Positions 19,524-27,861 of a stretch of 64,000 nucleotides of DNA are shown in pieces (position 1 is the stretch's first letter; each line of letters begins with the position of its first letter). Source of the stretch: Blastococcus sp. TML/M2B (GTDB taxonomy: Bacteria; Actinomycetota; Actinomycetes; Mycobacteriales; Geodermatophilaceae); the NCBI RefSeq assembly GCF_016612865.1, contig NZ_JAENZZ010000002.1, forward strand, positions 1,302,001 to 1,366,000. Reading direction: 5' to 3'. The notes under the pieces are model-generated. The model saw nothing but the letters and a program-made list of their open reading frames with translations. It searched no databases and was not told the DNA's origin. Made by a program: the position numbers and the translations under genes.

Positions 19524-20294
19524 TCAGCGCGGGAGGGTGAGGATCCTCGGCCCGTCGTCGGTGACTGCGACGGTGTGCTCGACGTGCGCGGCGCGGCTGC
19601 CGTCGGCGCTGCGCAGCGTCCAGCCGTCGGCGTCCACCCGGTAGTCGTCGCTCCCCCCGCCCAGGAACCACGGCTCGATGGCGATGACCAGCCCGGCGCG
19701 CAGCGGCACCCCGCGCCCGGCCCGCCCCTCGTTGGGCACCGACGGTGCCTCGTGCATCGAGCGGCCGACGCCGTGCCCGCCCTGGTCGGTGTTGATGCCG
19801 ACGCCACCGGCCCGGCCGACGGCACCGATGGCGGCGGAGATGTCGCCGATCCGGTTGCCGACGACGGCCGCCGCGATGCCGGCCGCCAGGGCCCGCTCGG
19901 TGGTCGCCACGAGCTCCAGGTCCTCCGGCCGCGGCGTGCCGACGGCGAAGGTGATCGCGCTGTCGCCGACCCAGCCGTCGAGCACCGCGCCGGCGTCCAC
20001 GCTGAGCAGGTCCCCGTCCTGGAGTTCCTCCGGGGTCGGGATGCCGTGCAGCGCGACGTCGTTCACCGACAGGCAGACCACGCCGGGGAACGGCGGGGTC
20101 GTCGACAGCGGCGCGTACCCCTCGAACGGCGAGGTCGCACCGGCGTCGGCCAGCACCTCGCGGGCCACGGCGTCGAGCTGGGTCAGCCGCACGCCGGGTG
20201 CGGCAGCGGCGCGGACGGCGGCCAGCATGTCGGCGACGACAGCGCCCGCGGCCCGCATCGCGTCGATCTCACCGGGTGTGCGCAGCTCGATCAC
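19524..20294 (-). CDS. map: type I methionine aminopeptidase
   Basis: 256 residues. All five metal ligands can be placed: two Asp in SVDAGAVLDGWVGDSA, His in GHGVGRSMHEAP, Glu in AIEPWF and Glu in HVEHTVAV. It removes initiator methionine from new proteins. It lacks the N-terminal SH3-binding extension of some actinobacterial isoforms. The GTG start overlaps the stop of the ABM gene (GTGA). Confidence 0.9.
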   Translation of the reverse strand: MIELRTPGEIDAMRAAGAVVADMLAAVRAAAAPGVRLTQLDAVAREVLADAGATSPFEGYAPLSTTPPFPGVVCLSVNDVALHGIPTPEELQDGDLLSVDAGAVLDGWVGDSAITFAVGTPRPEDLELVATTERALAAGIAAAVVGNRIGDISAAIGAVGRAGGVGINTDQGGHGVGRSMHEAPSVPNEGRAGRGVPLRAGLVIAIEPWFLGGGSDDYRVDADGWTLRSADGSRAAHVEHTVAVTDDGPRILTLPR

Positions 20295-20605
20295 GCGGAC
20301 TCCCCCGGCGCGGCGGTCAGCACGGTCGTGAAGTGCTCGACGACCGGGAACGGCTCGTAGAAGGAGTGCAGCTCGGCCTTCCAGTCCTGGTAGGCCGGGG
20401 AGCCGCGGAACCCCTCGGTGTGGGCCTCCAGCGAGTCCCACTCCACGAGCAGCAGGTAGCCCGTCCCCCGCTCCAGGCACCGGGACAGCCGGAGGCCGCG
20501 GAAGCCGGGCGAGGCGGCGATCAGCCGCCGCGCCCGGCCGAAGGCCGCTTCGAAACGGTCCTGCTCGCCCTCCCGGACGGTCAGCAGCGCGTGCTCGAGG
20601 ATCAC
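20291..20605 (-). CDS. antibiotic biosynthesis monooxygenase (ABM) domain protein
   Basis: 104 residues forming a single ferredoxin-like ABM domain (ILEHALLTVREGEQDRFEAAF, FRGLRLSRCLE, YLLLVEWDSLEAH). Members are small cofactor-free monooxygenases or haem-degrading enzymes; specificity cannot be told. The GTG lies seven bases after TAGCGT (20613-20618 on the minus strand), so the message is probably leaderless. Coupled to map by GTGA. Confidence 0.8.
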   Translation of the reverse strand: MILEHALLTVREGEQDRFEAAFGRARRLIAASPGFRGLRLSRCLERGTGYLLLVEWDSLEAHTEGFRGSPAYQDWKAELHSFYEPFPVVEHFTTVLTAAPGESA

Positions 20606-20653
20606 GCCCGCGACGCTATCGGCCGCCGCGGGCGGCCGGCCGGTCGGGGCAGG

Positions 20654-20944
20654 TCAGCTCTCCGAGCCGGCGACCAGGTCGGCGTAGTCGTCGTGCTTGC
20701 CGATCCACCCGCGCACGAACGAGCACCGCGGGACGACGGAGCCGCCCTGGGCGCGCACGTCGTCGAGGGCGCCGCGGACCAGCGTGCTGCCGAGCCCGGA
20801 CTGCCCGGCGTCGGGGTCCACCTCCGTGTGCGTGAACACGAAGGTGGACCCGTCGCGCTGGTAGTCGGCGTGACCGAGCAGGCGGTCGCCGTCGCGGATC
20901 TCGTAGCGGTTGGCGTCCGGGGCGTTGGTGACTGTGGGCTCCAT
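20654..20944 (-). CDS. small GNAT-like N-acetyltransferase (YjdJ type)
   Basis: 96 residues, a minimal acetyltransferase fold: YEIRDGDRLLGHADYQ, FVFTHTEVDPDAGQSGLGSTLV (acetyl-CoA loop) and SVVPRCSFVRGWIGKH near the C-terminus. The conserved cysteine in PRCSFV is typical of this subgroup. Substrate unknown. Stands alone. Confidence 0.82.
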   Translation of the reverse strand: MEPTVTNAPDANRYEIRDGDRLLGHADYQRDGSTFVFTHTEVDPDAGQSGLGSTLVRGALDDVRAQGGSVVPRCSFVRGWIGKHDDYADLVAGSES

Positions 20945-20976
20945 GCCCAGCCCCTACCCGCGAGCGGCCGCTTCGA

Positions 20977-21171
20977 TCACTCCGCCAGGGCGAGTGCCCG
21001 TGCGGGGCAGGACTGGACGGCGTCGCGGACCGCGTCCAGCTCGCGGGCCTCGGGTTCCTCCCGGTGCAGCTGGAGGACGCCGTCGTCGTCGAGCTCGAAG
21101 ACGTCGGGCGCCAGGGACTCGCACACGCCCGAGCCGACGCAGCGCTCGCGGTCGACCTGCACCCGGCTCAT
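20977..21171 (-). CDS. [3Fe-4S] ferredoxin, partner of the adjacent P450
   Basis: 64 residues. Cysteines at 11 and 17 (CVGSGVC) and in SCPARAL near residue 55 give the C-x5-C...CP arrangement of single-cluster 3Fe-4S ferredoxins that feed electrons to bacterial P450s. The ATG overlaps the P450 stop (ATGA), so it is coupled to its probable partner. No ferredoxin reductase is nearby. Confidence 0.9.
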   Translation of the reverse strand: MSRVQVDRERCVGSGVCESLAPDVFELDDDGVLQLHREEPEARELDAVRDAVQSCPARALALAE

Positions 21172-22478
21172 CGCTGCCCCGTGAACCGCGCCGGCAGCCG
21201 CTTGAGGCCGTTGACGAAGGAGGAGCGCAGCCGGTCGGGCTCGCCGGTGATCTCCAGGTCGGGGCAGATCTCGAACAGCCGGCGAAAGGTCACCGCCAGC
21301 TCGCGGCGGGCCAGGTGGGCGCCCAGGCAGAAGTGCGGTCCGTGCCCGCCGAAGCCGACGTGGTTGTTCGGGTTGCGGCTGACGTCGAACCGGTGCGGGT
21401 TCTCGAACGCCTCCGGGTCGCGGTTGGCCGCGGCGTAGAACAGCAGGAACTTGTCGCCCTCCTTGAAGGAGTGGCCGTTCACCTCGCCGTCCCGGGTCGC
21501 GGTGCGGCGCATCCAGGTGACCGGGCTGACCCAGCGGACGATCTCCTCGACGGCGGTCTTGTCCAGCGACGGGTCGGCCATCCAGGCGGCGCGCTGGTCC
21601 GGGTTCTCCGACAGGGCGAACAGGCCCTGCGCGATCGCCGTGCGGGTGGTCTCGTTGCCGGCCACCAGCAGCAGGATGAAGAACGAGGCGATCTCCTGGT
21701 GGGTCAGCTTCTCGCCGTCCACCTCGCTGTTGACCAGCGCCGTCGTCAGGTCGTCGGTGGGGTTGGCGACGCGCTCTGCGGCCAGCCGCTCCATGAGCGC
21801 GGCCATGTTCATGCCGGCCTCGAGGAGCGCGGTGAGCGGGTCCTCCTCGTCGGTCAGCTCGGGGTCGCCGCCGGAGAGGATGGTGTTCGAGGCGTTGAGG
21901 ACCAGCAGGCGGTCCTCCTCGGGGACGCCCATCATGTCGCAGATGATGCGCAGCGGGATCGGCGCGGCGATGTCGGCGACGACGTCGATCGAGCCGTCGC
22001 CCGCCTCGGCCTTGGCGCGGGCCTCGACCAGCACCTGGTCGACGATGCCGATCACGGAGTCGAGGACCTGCTCGAGCATCCGGGGCGTGAAGGTCTTGGC
22101 GACGATCCGCCGGATCCGCGCGTGCCGCGGGTCGTCCATGCTGATCATCGAGCCGTAGAACTCGCTGAGGTCGGCCGGCAGGTCCTGGATGGACACCGCG
22201 CCCTTGCCCGAGCAGAAGGTGGCCGGCTCGGAGCTGATCGCGTCGAGGTCGGCGAGGCGGGTGACCGCCCAGTAGCCGGGGCCGGGCTCCATGCCCTCCA
22301 TCACCGGCTCCTCGAAGTGGGCGATGGGGCGCTCGGCGCGCAGCTTGTCGAAGACCGCGTGCCGGACCGCCGGCGGCTCCGCCCAGAAGTCGCGGTCGGA
22401 GAGGTCGATCGCGTCGATGTCGAGCGCATCGACGTCGACGGAGCCGGCAGGGGTGTTCACGGACACGGGGCGCCTCAC
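21168..22478 (-). CDS. cytochrome P450
   Basis: 436 residues. The haem-ligand loop is FGGHGPHFCLGAHLARRE, the I-helix oxygen-binding motif AGNETT, and the K-helix ExxR lies in VEEIVRWVS. The AGNETT and HFCLG signatures resemble CYP124/125/142-type enzymes that hydroxylate sterol or isoprenoid side chains, but similar motifs occur in other CYP families. The start is ambiguous among three nearby GTGs. Co-translated with the ferredoxin gene. Confidence 0.88.
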   Translation of the reverse strand: MRRPVSVNTPAGSVDVDALDIDAIDLSDRDFWAEPPAVRHAVFDKLRAERPIAHFEEPVMEGMEPGPGYWAVTRLADLDAISSEPATFCSGKGAVSIQDLPADLSEFYGSMISMDDPRHARIRRIVAKTFTPRMLEQVLDSVIGIVDQVLVEARAKAEAGDGSIDVVADIAAPIPLRIICDMMGVPEEDRLLVLNASNTILSGGDPELTDEEDPLTALLEAGMNMAALMERLAAERVANPTDDLTTALVNSEVDGEKLTHQEIASFFILLLVAGNETTRTAIAQGLFALSENPDQRAAWMADPSLDKTAVEEIVRWVSPVTWMRRTATRDGEVNGHSFKEGDKFLLFYAAANRDPEAFENPHRFDVSRNPNNHVGFGGHGPHFCLGAHLARRELAVTFRRLFEICPDLEITGEPDRLRSSFVNGLKRLPARFTGQR

Positions 22479-22497
22479 TGTCGGGCAGATGAAAACG

Positions 22498-22509
22498 GTC
22501 AGCGCTGAC
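22498..22509. promoter_or_regulatory. possible operator upstream of the P450 operon
   Basis: A perfect 12-base palindrome (gtcagcgctgac) is followed by ctaatcagcg, which repeats one half-site. It lies 20 bases before the P450 start, where a TetR- or GntR-type repressor would act. No regulator gene is adjacent, so this is tentative. Confidence 0.4.
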
Positions 22510-22582
22510 GCTAATCAGCGGAGGGGTGACGCACAACACTCGGGTGCCCCCGATTGCGCCACCCCTCCCCCGCGCGGCCGGT

Positions 22583-23704
22583 TCAGACCAGAGCGGGGAC
22601 CCGCAGCTCGCCCGCCGCGGCCCCGGTCAGCCCGCGGCGGCGCAGCTCCGGCAGCACGCCCTCGCCCACCCAGTAGGCCTCCTCCAGGTGCGGCTGCCCG
22701 GAGAGGATGACGTGCTCGACGCCGACAGCGGCGTACTCCTCGATCAGCGAGGCGACCTCGGCGTGGCTGCCGACCAGCGCCGTCCCGGCCCCCTGCCGCA
22801 CGAGGCCCGGTCCCGCCCACAGGCCGGGGTGGATCTCCAGCCGCTCGTTGGCGCCGTTGCGCAGCGCGGCCTGCCGGCGCTGGCCCTCGCTGTCAGCAGC
22901 GCTGAACTTCTCCTGGGCGCGGGCGATGACCTTCGGGTCCATGCGGGCCTGGATGCGCCCGGCCTCGGCCCAGGCCTCCTCGGAGGTGTCCCGGGCGATG
23001 ACGTGCGCGCGGATGCCGAAGCGCAGCGTGCGGCCGTGCCGGGCGGCGCGCTGCCGCACGTCCTCCACCAGCTCGCCGACCTGGGCCGGCGGCTCGGTCC
23101 AGGTGAGGTAGGTGTCGGCCTGCGCCGCGGCCACCTCGCGCCCGGCCGGGCTGGCACCACCGAAGAAGATCTCCGGCGCGACCGCGGGCGGCCGGGCCAC
23201 GGTGGCGCCGGCGACGCGGAAGTGCTCGCCCTCGAAGTCGAACGGGACGCCGGACCAGGCGCCCTTCAGCACCTGGAGGAACTCGTCGGTGCGCGCGTAG
23301 CGCTGGTCGTGGTCCAGCCAGTCGCCGAAGCGGCGCTGCTCCTGCAGGTCACCGCCGGTCACCACGTTGAGCAGCAGCCGCCCACCGGAGAGCTCGGCGT
23401 AGGCGGCGGCCTGCTGGGCGGCCAGCGTCGGGGTGATCAGGCCCGGCCGGAAGGCGACGAGGAACTTCAGCGTGCTGGTCTGGCCGAGCAGCGCCGCCGT
23501 GGTGATCCAGGCGTCGCTGCAGTAGGTGCCGGTCGGGGTCAGCACGGCCTCGAAGCCGAGCGACTCGGCGGCGCGCGCGACCTGGCCGAGGTAGTCCAGC
23601 GTGGGCGGGCGGTCGACCGAGCCGGCGCCGGCGGCCTTGGCGGCGCCGACGACCTCGCGCCCGTCGCCGGAGGTGGGGAGGAACCAGTGCAGGTGCAGGG
23701 ACAT
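22583..23704 (-). CDS. ssuD: FMNH2-dependent alkanesulfonate monooxygenase SsuD
   Basis: 373 residues of the bacterial luciferase-like TIM-barrel family with SsuD features: HWFLPTSGDGR at the N-terminus, PTGTYCSDAWITTAALLGQT, FRPGLITPTLAAQQAA and NVVTGGDLQEQRRFGDWLDHDQRYART. It releases sulfite from alkanesulfonates when sulfate is scarce. The ATG lies eight bases after a GGAG. The flavin reductase and transporter genes are absent. A conserved-type leader peptide is encoded 115 bases upstream. Confidence 0.9.
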   Translation of the reverse strand: MSLHLHWFLPTSGDGREVVGAAKAAGAGSVDRPPTLDYLGQVARAAESLGFEAVLTPTGTYCSDAWITTAALLGQTSTLKFLVAFRPGLITPTLAAQQAAAYAELSGGRLLLNVVTGGDLQEQRRFGDWLDHDQRYARTDEFLQVLKGAWSGVPFDFEGEHFRVAGATVARPPAVAPEIFFGGASPAGREVAAAQADTYLTWTEPPAQVGELVEDVRQRAARHGRTLRFGIRAHVIARDTSEEAWAEAGRIQARMDPKVIARAQEKFSAADSEGQRRQAALRNGANERLEIHPGLWAGPGLVRQGAGTALVGSHAEVASLIEEYAAVGVEHVILSGQPHLEEAYWVGEGVLPELRRRGLTGAAAGELRVPALV

Positions 23705-23818
23705 GCCAGTACTCCGGGGTGAGGTGGGGAGGAGCCCGCGGGCCGGACCGGCCGCACGGCGGCCGTCCGGGCACGGGACGGGGAAGGGAGCGGCCGGGCA
23801 GCGGCCGCGAGCGTCAGC

Positions 23819-23905
23819 TCAGCGACGGCTCGGACACAGCGCGCTCGCCGAGCGCCGCAGGTCCACGTGCACACGGGTCACCAGAGCGGTGCCGGAGCGC
23901 GTCAT
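23819..23905 (-). CDS. leader peptide upstream of ssuD (HVDL type)
   Basis: A 28-codon reading frame (ATG at 23905, TGA at 23819) encodes a basic peptide with VTRVHVDLRRSAS and one cysteine (ALCPSRR). The R-x-HVDL-x-R...C pattern is that of short leader peptides found before sulfur-assimilation genes in Streptomyces and relatives. In mycobacteria, cysteine-rich leader ORFs act as cysteine-responsive attenuators. The same strand and place before ssuD support regulation by cysteine or sulfur supply. An imperfect dyad (ctatc-N5-ggtag, 23915-23929) precedes it. Confidence 0.65.
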   Translation of the reverse strand: MTRSGTALVTRVHVDLRRSASALCPSRR

Positions 23906-23974
23906 GCAGCATGTCTATCAGCTTGGTAGGGATTGGCCCAGCACCGGGCTCCCCGAGCACCCGGCAGGGGTCGC

Positions 23975-26098
23975 CTACTCCGAGAGCGCGGTGGTGAGCA
24001 GGGCGACGAGCGCCTCGAGCTGCACGTCGGTCGAGGACGCGACCTCGTCGGACCCGTCGAGCGCCCGGGCGGCGAGCCCGGCCTTGCTGTCGATGAGCTC
24101 GGCGATCCGGGCGTCGATGGTCTGCGCGGCGATGATCCGCCAGGCGGTGACCGGCTCGGTCTGCCCGATGCGGTGGCTGCGGTCGATGGCCTGCGTCTGC
24201 TCGGCGTCGGTCCAGGAGAGCTCGGCCAGCACGATGTTGGAGGCCACCTGCAGGTTGAGCCCCACGCCCGCGGCGGTCAGCGAGCAGACCGCGACGGCCA
24301 CCTCGGGGTCGGTGACGAACGCGTCGATGTTCCGCTGGCGGGCCGACGGCGTCTGGTCACCCCGGATCGAGGCGAACCGGATGCCCTGGGCGGCGAACGA
24401 CTCCTCCGCGACGTCCATGACGTCGACGTGCTTGGCGAAGAAGACCACCTTGCCGGCGCTGCGGGCCAGCTGGGCGGCGTAGTCGGCGGCGAGCCCGGCC
24501 TTGGCCTGGCCGATCCGCCGCATCATGCCGAAGACGTTCTCGCCGGTCGCCGACGAGTTCGCGTCCTTGAGCTCCCACCCGGCCACCTTGCGGACCAGGT
24601 CGGCGTCGATGCCCTCGACGACGGTGGCCGACTCGCGGGCGGCCAGCGCGCTCTCGTAGCGCTTCACCAGCCGGCGGGCGAGCTCGCGCTCGGCCGCGCG
24701 GATGGAGCGGCCGGCCTTGTCGTCCAGCTCGACGGGCAGGTCGGCGATGCGGCGGGCCGGGATGTCGGCGGCGACGTCGACCTTGCGGCGGCGCACGATG
24801 CCGAGGTCGATGACGCACTGGCGCGCCGCCGGGTAGAAGCCAGGGTCGGCGGGGGTGAGCCCGGTGGCCTCCAGCGCGTCCATCAGGTCGCCCAGCGGCT
24901 TGCTGTCGTCGATCCAGCCGAGGAACTGCCAGATGGCGCGGAAGTCGTCGATGTCGTTGATCAGCGGGGTGCCGGTGAGCGCCATCAGCAGCGGCCGCGC
25001 GGTCCAGGAGCGGATCCGCTGGGAGAGCTCGAGGACGTGCTGGGAACGCTGCGAGGTCTTGTTCTTGATGAAGTGCGCCTCGTCCACGACCATGCCGCGG
25101 AAGCCGAAGTCGCCCAGCCAGCCGACGTGCCGGTCGAGCACCTCGTAGTTGACCACCACGACGTCGGCGAAGCCGTCGACGGTGTCGCCGTTGCCCTGCA
25201 CGACGGTCGCCTTGCGGTGCGGCGTCCAGCGCCCGGCCTCGCGCGCCCAGTTGGTCTTGACCACGTTGGGCACCACGACCAGCAGCGGGTAGGCGTCGGC
25301 GGCCTCGGCGGCGAGCAGCGCCTGCGCGGTCTTGCCCAGGCCGGGCTCGTCGGCCAGCAGGAAGGTGCGGTGCCCACCGGCCGCGGCGGCGACCAGCTGC
25401 CCCTGGTGCGGCATCAGCTCCGAGCCCATCGGGGTGAACCGGTCGGTCGGGAACGGCAGGTCCATGCACGCGGGGGCTCCCCCGCCGGCGCGCTCGAAGG
25501 AGTTGAGCAGCGGGGCCATGAGCTCCCAGCCGGCCAGCCGGTGCGGCCGGGGTGCGGCCTGCGGGCGGGCGGCGTCGAAGTCCGGTGCGAGGAACGGGTT
25601 GGCCAGCTGCCGCGAGACCACCGACTGGGGGACGACGCGGCGCTCGAGCGCGGCGGGGGCCTCGACCGGCTCGGCGGGCGGCGGTTCGACCGGCTCGGGC
25701 TCGATCCCGGCGGCGCGCAGCATCTCGGTGCGCAGCGCCCGGGCCGACTCCGACACGACGGCGTCCTCGCCGAGGAGGGCCAGGAGCGCGGAGTCGCGGA
25801 CGGCGGTGCGCGCCAGGATCGTCGCGATGCCGTCGAGCCGCTTCAGCTGCTCGGCGCGGTGGCTCGGGCTGCTGGCCTCGTCCGCCTTGACCCGGGCGCG
25901 CTCGTCGCGCGCCACGAGGGCCACGGCCTGGAACTTCGTGCGCACGCTCGCGGTCACCGAGCCGCGCTGGACGGCGGCCTCCACCTCGCGCACCGCCCGG
26001 GCCAGCACCGCGATGACGTCCTCCGGCCCGCGGGCACGGCGCTGACCGCGCCCTGGGGCGCGGCGGGCCCCGGTCTGGGGCTGCCCTCGTCGAGCCAA
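23975..26098 (-). CDS. SNF2/SWI2-type DEAD/DEAH helicase
   Basis: 707 residues from a TTG at 26098 just after ggaggagcag. The frame runs farther upstream, but only through a terminator and a tRNA gene, so the longer version is rejected. After a helical N-terminus the Swi2/Snf2 ATPase begins: LADEPGLGKTAQA (Walker A), VVDEAHFIKNK (Walker B), LTGTPLIND, then the second RecA-like lobe with VVFFAKHVDVMD, GVGLNLQVASN and IDRSHRIGQ. It is a double-stranded DNA translocase of unknown target. No nuclease, methylase or other defence gene is adjacent. Confidence 0.85.
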   Translation of the reverse strand: MARRGQPQTGARRAPGRGQRRARGPEDVIAVLARAVREVEAAVQRGSVTASVRTKFQAVALVARDERARVKADEASSPSHRAEQLKRLDGIATILARTAVRDSALLALLGEDAVVSESARALRTEMLRAAGIEPEPVEPPPAEPVEAPAALERRVVPQSVVSRQLANPFLAPDFDAARPQAAPRPHRLAGWELMAPLLNSFERAGGGAPACMDLPFPTDRFTPMGSELMPHQGQLVAAAAGGHRTFLLADEPGLGKTAQALLAAEAADAYPLLVVVPNVVKTNWAREAGRWTPHRKATVVQGNGDTVDGFADVVVVNYEVLDRHVGWLGDFGFRGMVVDEAHFIKNKTSQRSQHVLELSQRIRSWTARPLLMALTGTPLINDIDDFRAIWQFLGWIDDSKPLGDLMDALEATGLTPADPGFYPAARQCVIDLGIVRRRKVDVAADIPARRIADLPVELDDKAGRSIRAAERELARRLVKRYESALAARESATVVEGIDADLVRKVAGWELKDANSSATGENVFGMMRRIGQAKAGLAADYAAQLARSAGKVVFFAKHVDVMDVAEESFAAQGIRFASIRGDQTPSARQRNIDAFVTDPEVAVAVCSLTAAGVGLNLQVASNIVLAELSWTDAEQTQAIDRSHRIGQTEPVTAWRIIAAQTIDARIAELIDSKAGLAARALDGSDEVASSTDVQLEALVALLTTALSE

Positions 26099-26184
26099 CT
26101 GCTCCTCCTCGAACGGCCGGGCACGCTCGCCCGGCGGGTGCAGGAGGCCCCTGCCCCGGGCGGTGCCGAGATCGGCGGATGAGA

Positions 26185-26217
26185 AACGGCCCTCACAGTG
26201 CGACTGTGAGGGCCGTT
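26185..26217 (-). terminator. terminator hairpin after the first initiator tRNA
   Basis: Perfect 15-base arms (left arm beginning aacggccctc) with a three-base gcg loop, starting 6 bases beyond the CCA end of the tRNA. Minus-strand sequence after the stem begins TTTCTC. This also argues that the helicase gene starts below it. Confidence 0.8.
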
Positions 26218-26223
26218 CCATCG

Positions 26224-26300
26224 TGGTAGCGGGGACAGGATTCGAACCTGCGACCTCTGGGTTATGAGCCCAGCGAGCTACCGAGCTGCTCCACCCCGCG
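26224..26300 (-). tRNA. initiator tRNA-fMet(CAT), copy 1, CCA encoded
   Basis: 77 nucleotides fold as a cloverleaf: acceptor CGCGGGG with CCCCGCT, D-loop AGCTCGGTAGCTC, anticodon loop CTCATAA, TTCGAAT T-loop. Initiator hallmarks are three G:C pairs in the anticodon stem (GGG/CCC) and an unpaired first base (C1 opposite U72). The terminal CCA is encoded. T-stem position 65 is U (G:U wobble). Confidence 0.93.
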
Positions 26301-26454
26301 TCGGTAGATGCCACTGTACACCGACCGCGGACCTCCGGCCGCGGGGGTGGCGGCAGGCACCGGAGTGAGTGGTGGGACTGGCCCGTCACGCGGCGCGGCA
26401 GAGCGTTCGCGCGCCTTCCGGGCCGGGCGGTTCCGCCGACCTACAGTCCGCCTC

Positions 26455-26913
26455 GTGAGCGGGTACTCGGCGGTGAGCCTCTTCGCGGGCGACCCCCAGC
26501 CCGTGGAGATCCACCACCGCGGCCTCTGGTTCTCCGGGGAGCTGCTGGGCTGGGTGCACACCGACGAGGGGCGGGTGCTGGGCCGGGTCCGGTGCGTCGT
26601 CGACGGGCTGCGGCACTCCACCTGGAAGGACCTGGCCGAGCTGCGGCTGCCCGATCCGGCGCGCCCGCCGCGGCGCGAGACCTTCCCCGCTCCCCCGGTC
26701 GACCCACCGGCAGCCGACGACGGCGCCGACGCCACCCGCCCGCACGCGCTGCTCACCGGGTCGCGCGCCCCCAAGCCGGACCACGCGCGCACCCCACCCG
26801 CGGCACGGGCGCACGCCGGCTCCCCGGCGGTGGCCCACCCCGCGGCCCCCGCCCGGCCCGCGTGGCGCACGAACCCCGACCGGCGGCGCAGCGACCGGCT
26901 CAGCCCCGTCTGA
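26455..26913 (+). CDS. unknown protein, leaderless transcript
   Basis: 152 residues. The first 65 form a compact, conserved-looking part rich in beta strands (GDPQPVEIHHRGLWFSGELLGW, GRVRCVVDGLRHSTWKDLAELRL); the rest is a Pro/Ala/Arg-rich disordered tail. I recognise no family. TACAGT at 26442-26447 is seven bases before the GTG, a textbook leaderless start. It sits between the helicase and tRNA on one side and a convergent hydrolase on the other. Confidence 0.6.
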   Translation: MSGYSAVSLFAGDPQPVEIHHRGLWFSGELLGWVHTDEGRVLGRVRCVVDGLRHSTWKDLAELRLPDPARPPRRETFPAPPVDPPAADDGADATRPHALLTGSRAPKPDHARTPPAARAHAGSPAVAHPAAPARPAWRTNPDRRRSDRLSPV

Positions 26914-26946
26914 CCGCCCCGCCGGCCCCCGCGCCGTCCGGCCCGG

Positions 26947-27828
26947 TCAGTCCGCCAGGAAGCCCAGGATGTGCCGGTTCACCTCGTCCGGGCGCTCGAG
27001 GTGCAGGAAGTGCCCGGCGCCCTCGACGACGACGGCCTCCGACCCGGGCGAGAGCGCGGCACGCACGGCGTCGACGGTGTCGGCGCCCATGCAGCCGTCC
27101 TGGGCGCCGTGCAGGTACAGCGTCGGCTGCGGCGGCACCCCGCCCACGGCCTGCTGCTCGGCCGCGAGCTCCGGCGACTGCTCCGCCGGGTCGAACAGGG
27201 CGCGGTAGTAGCCCAGCGCGGCGGCCAGGTTCTCCGGCGTCCCGAGAGCGCGGCGCACGGCGGCGAGGTCCTCGGTGGCGTCGTAGCCGGGCGACCAGTC
27301 CGCCCAGAGCCGGGCGATGAACGCCTGGTCGTCGGCGGCCACGAGCACATCGGCCAGCGGGTTCTGGAAGAAGTACATGTAGAACGACCGCTTGATCTGG
27401 TCGTAGGTGAAGAACGAGCCGGCCAGCGCCGGGCCCACCGGGACGGCCATGGCGACGACCTTCCGCCAGCGCTCCGGCGCGCTGACCGCGGCCCCGTAGG
27501 TGGCCTGCGCGCCCCAGTCGTGGCCGATGAGCACCGCGCGGTCGTCGCCCCCGAGGGCGTCGTGCAGCGCGACGGCGTCCCGGGCGAGCGCGCCGGTCTG
27601 GTACCGGCCGTCGGCGGGGACGGCGGTCGGCGCGTAGCCGCGCGAGAACGGGGCCACCGCCCGGAACCCGGCGGCGGCCAGCTCCGGCAGCAGGTGCCGG
27701 TAGGTGTGCGCGGTGTCGGGGAAGCCGTGCAGGCACAGAGCCAGCGGCCCGTCCTCCGGCCCCGCCGTCAGATAGGTGAACGGGAGGCCGCCGGCCTCGA
27801 TCTGCTTCTCGACCGTCGTGTGAGCCAC
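26947..27828 (-). CDS. alpha/beta hydrolase, epoxide hydrolase-like
   Basis: 293 residues. HGFPDTAHTYRHL provides the oxyanion HGFP loop, IGHDWGAQATYG carries an aspartate nucleophile (HDWG, as in epoxide hydrolases and haloalkane dehalogenases), DGCMG provides the acid, and VEGAGHFLHLERP the histidine. An epoxide hydrolase or related dealkylating role is likely. GTG start six bases after TAGGTT (27835-27840), hence probably leaderless. Confidence 0.82.
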   Translation of the reverse strand: MAHTTVEKQIEAGGLPFTYLTAGPEDGPLALCLHGFPDTAHTYRHLLPELAAAGFRAVAPFSRGYAPTAVPADGRYQTGALARDAVALHDALGGDDRAVLIGHDWGAQATYGAAVSAPERWRKVVAMAVPVGPALAGSFFTYDQIKRSFYMYFFQNPLADVLVAADDQAFIARLWADWSPGYDATEDLAAVRRALGTPENLAAALGYYRALFDPAEQSPELAAEQQAVGGVPPQPTLYLHGAQDGCMGADTVDAVRAALSPGSEAVVVEGAGHFLHLERPDEVNRHILGFLAD

Positions 27829-27861
27829 GTCGCCAACCTAGATCAACGGGACCCCCCGCGG

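Noticed and set aside
23975-26389. Helicase ORF extended upstream to 26389
   Set aside because: The extra 97 codons run through a terminator hairpin and the antisense of an initiator tRNA; a TTG with a strong ribosome site at 26098 is better.
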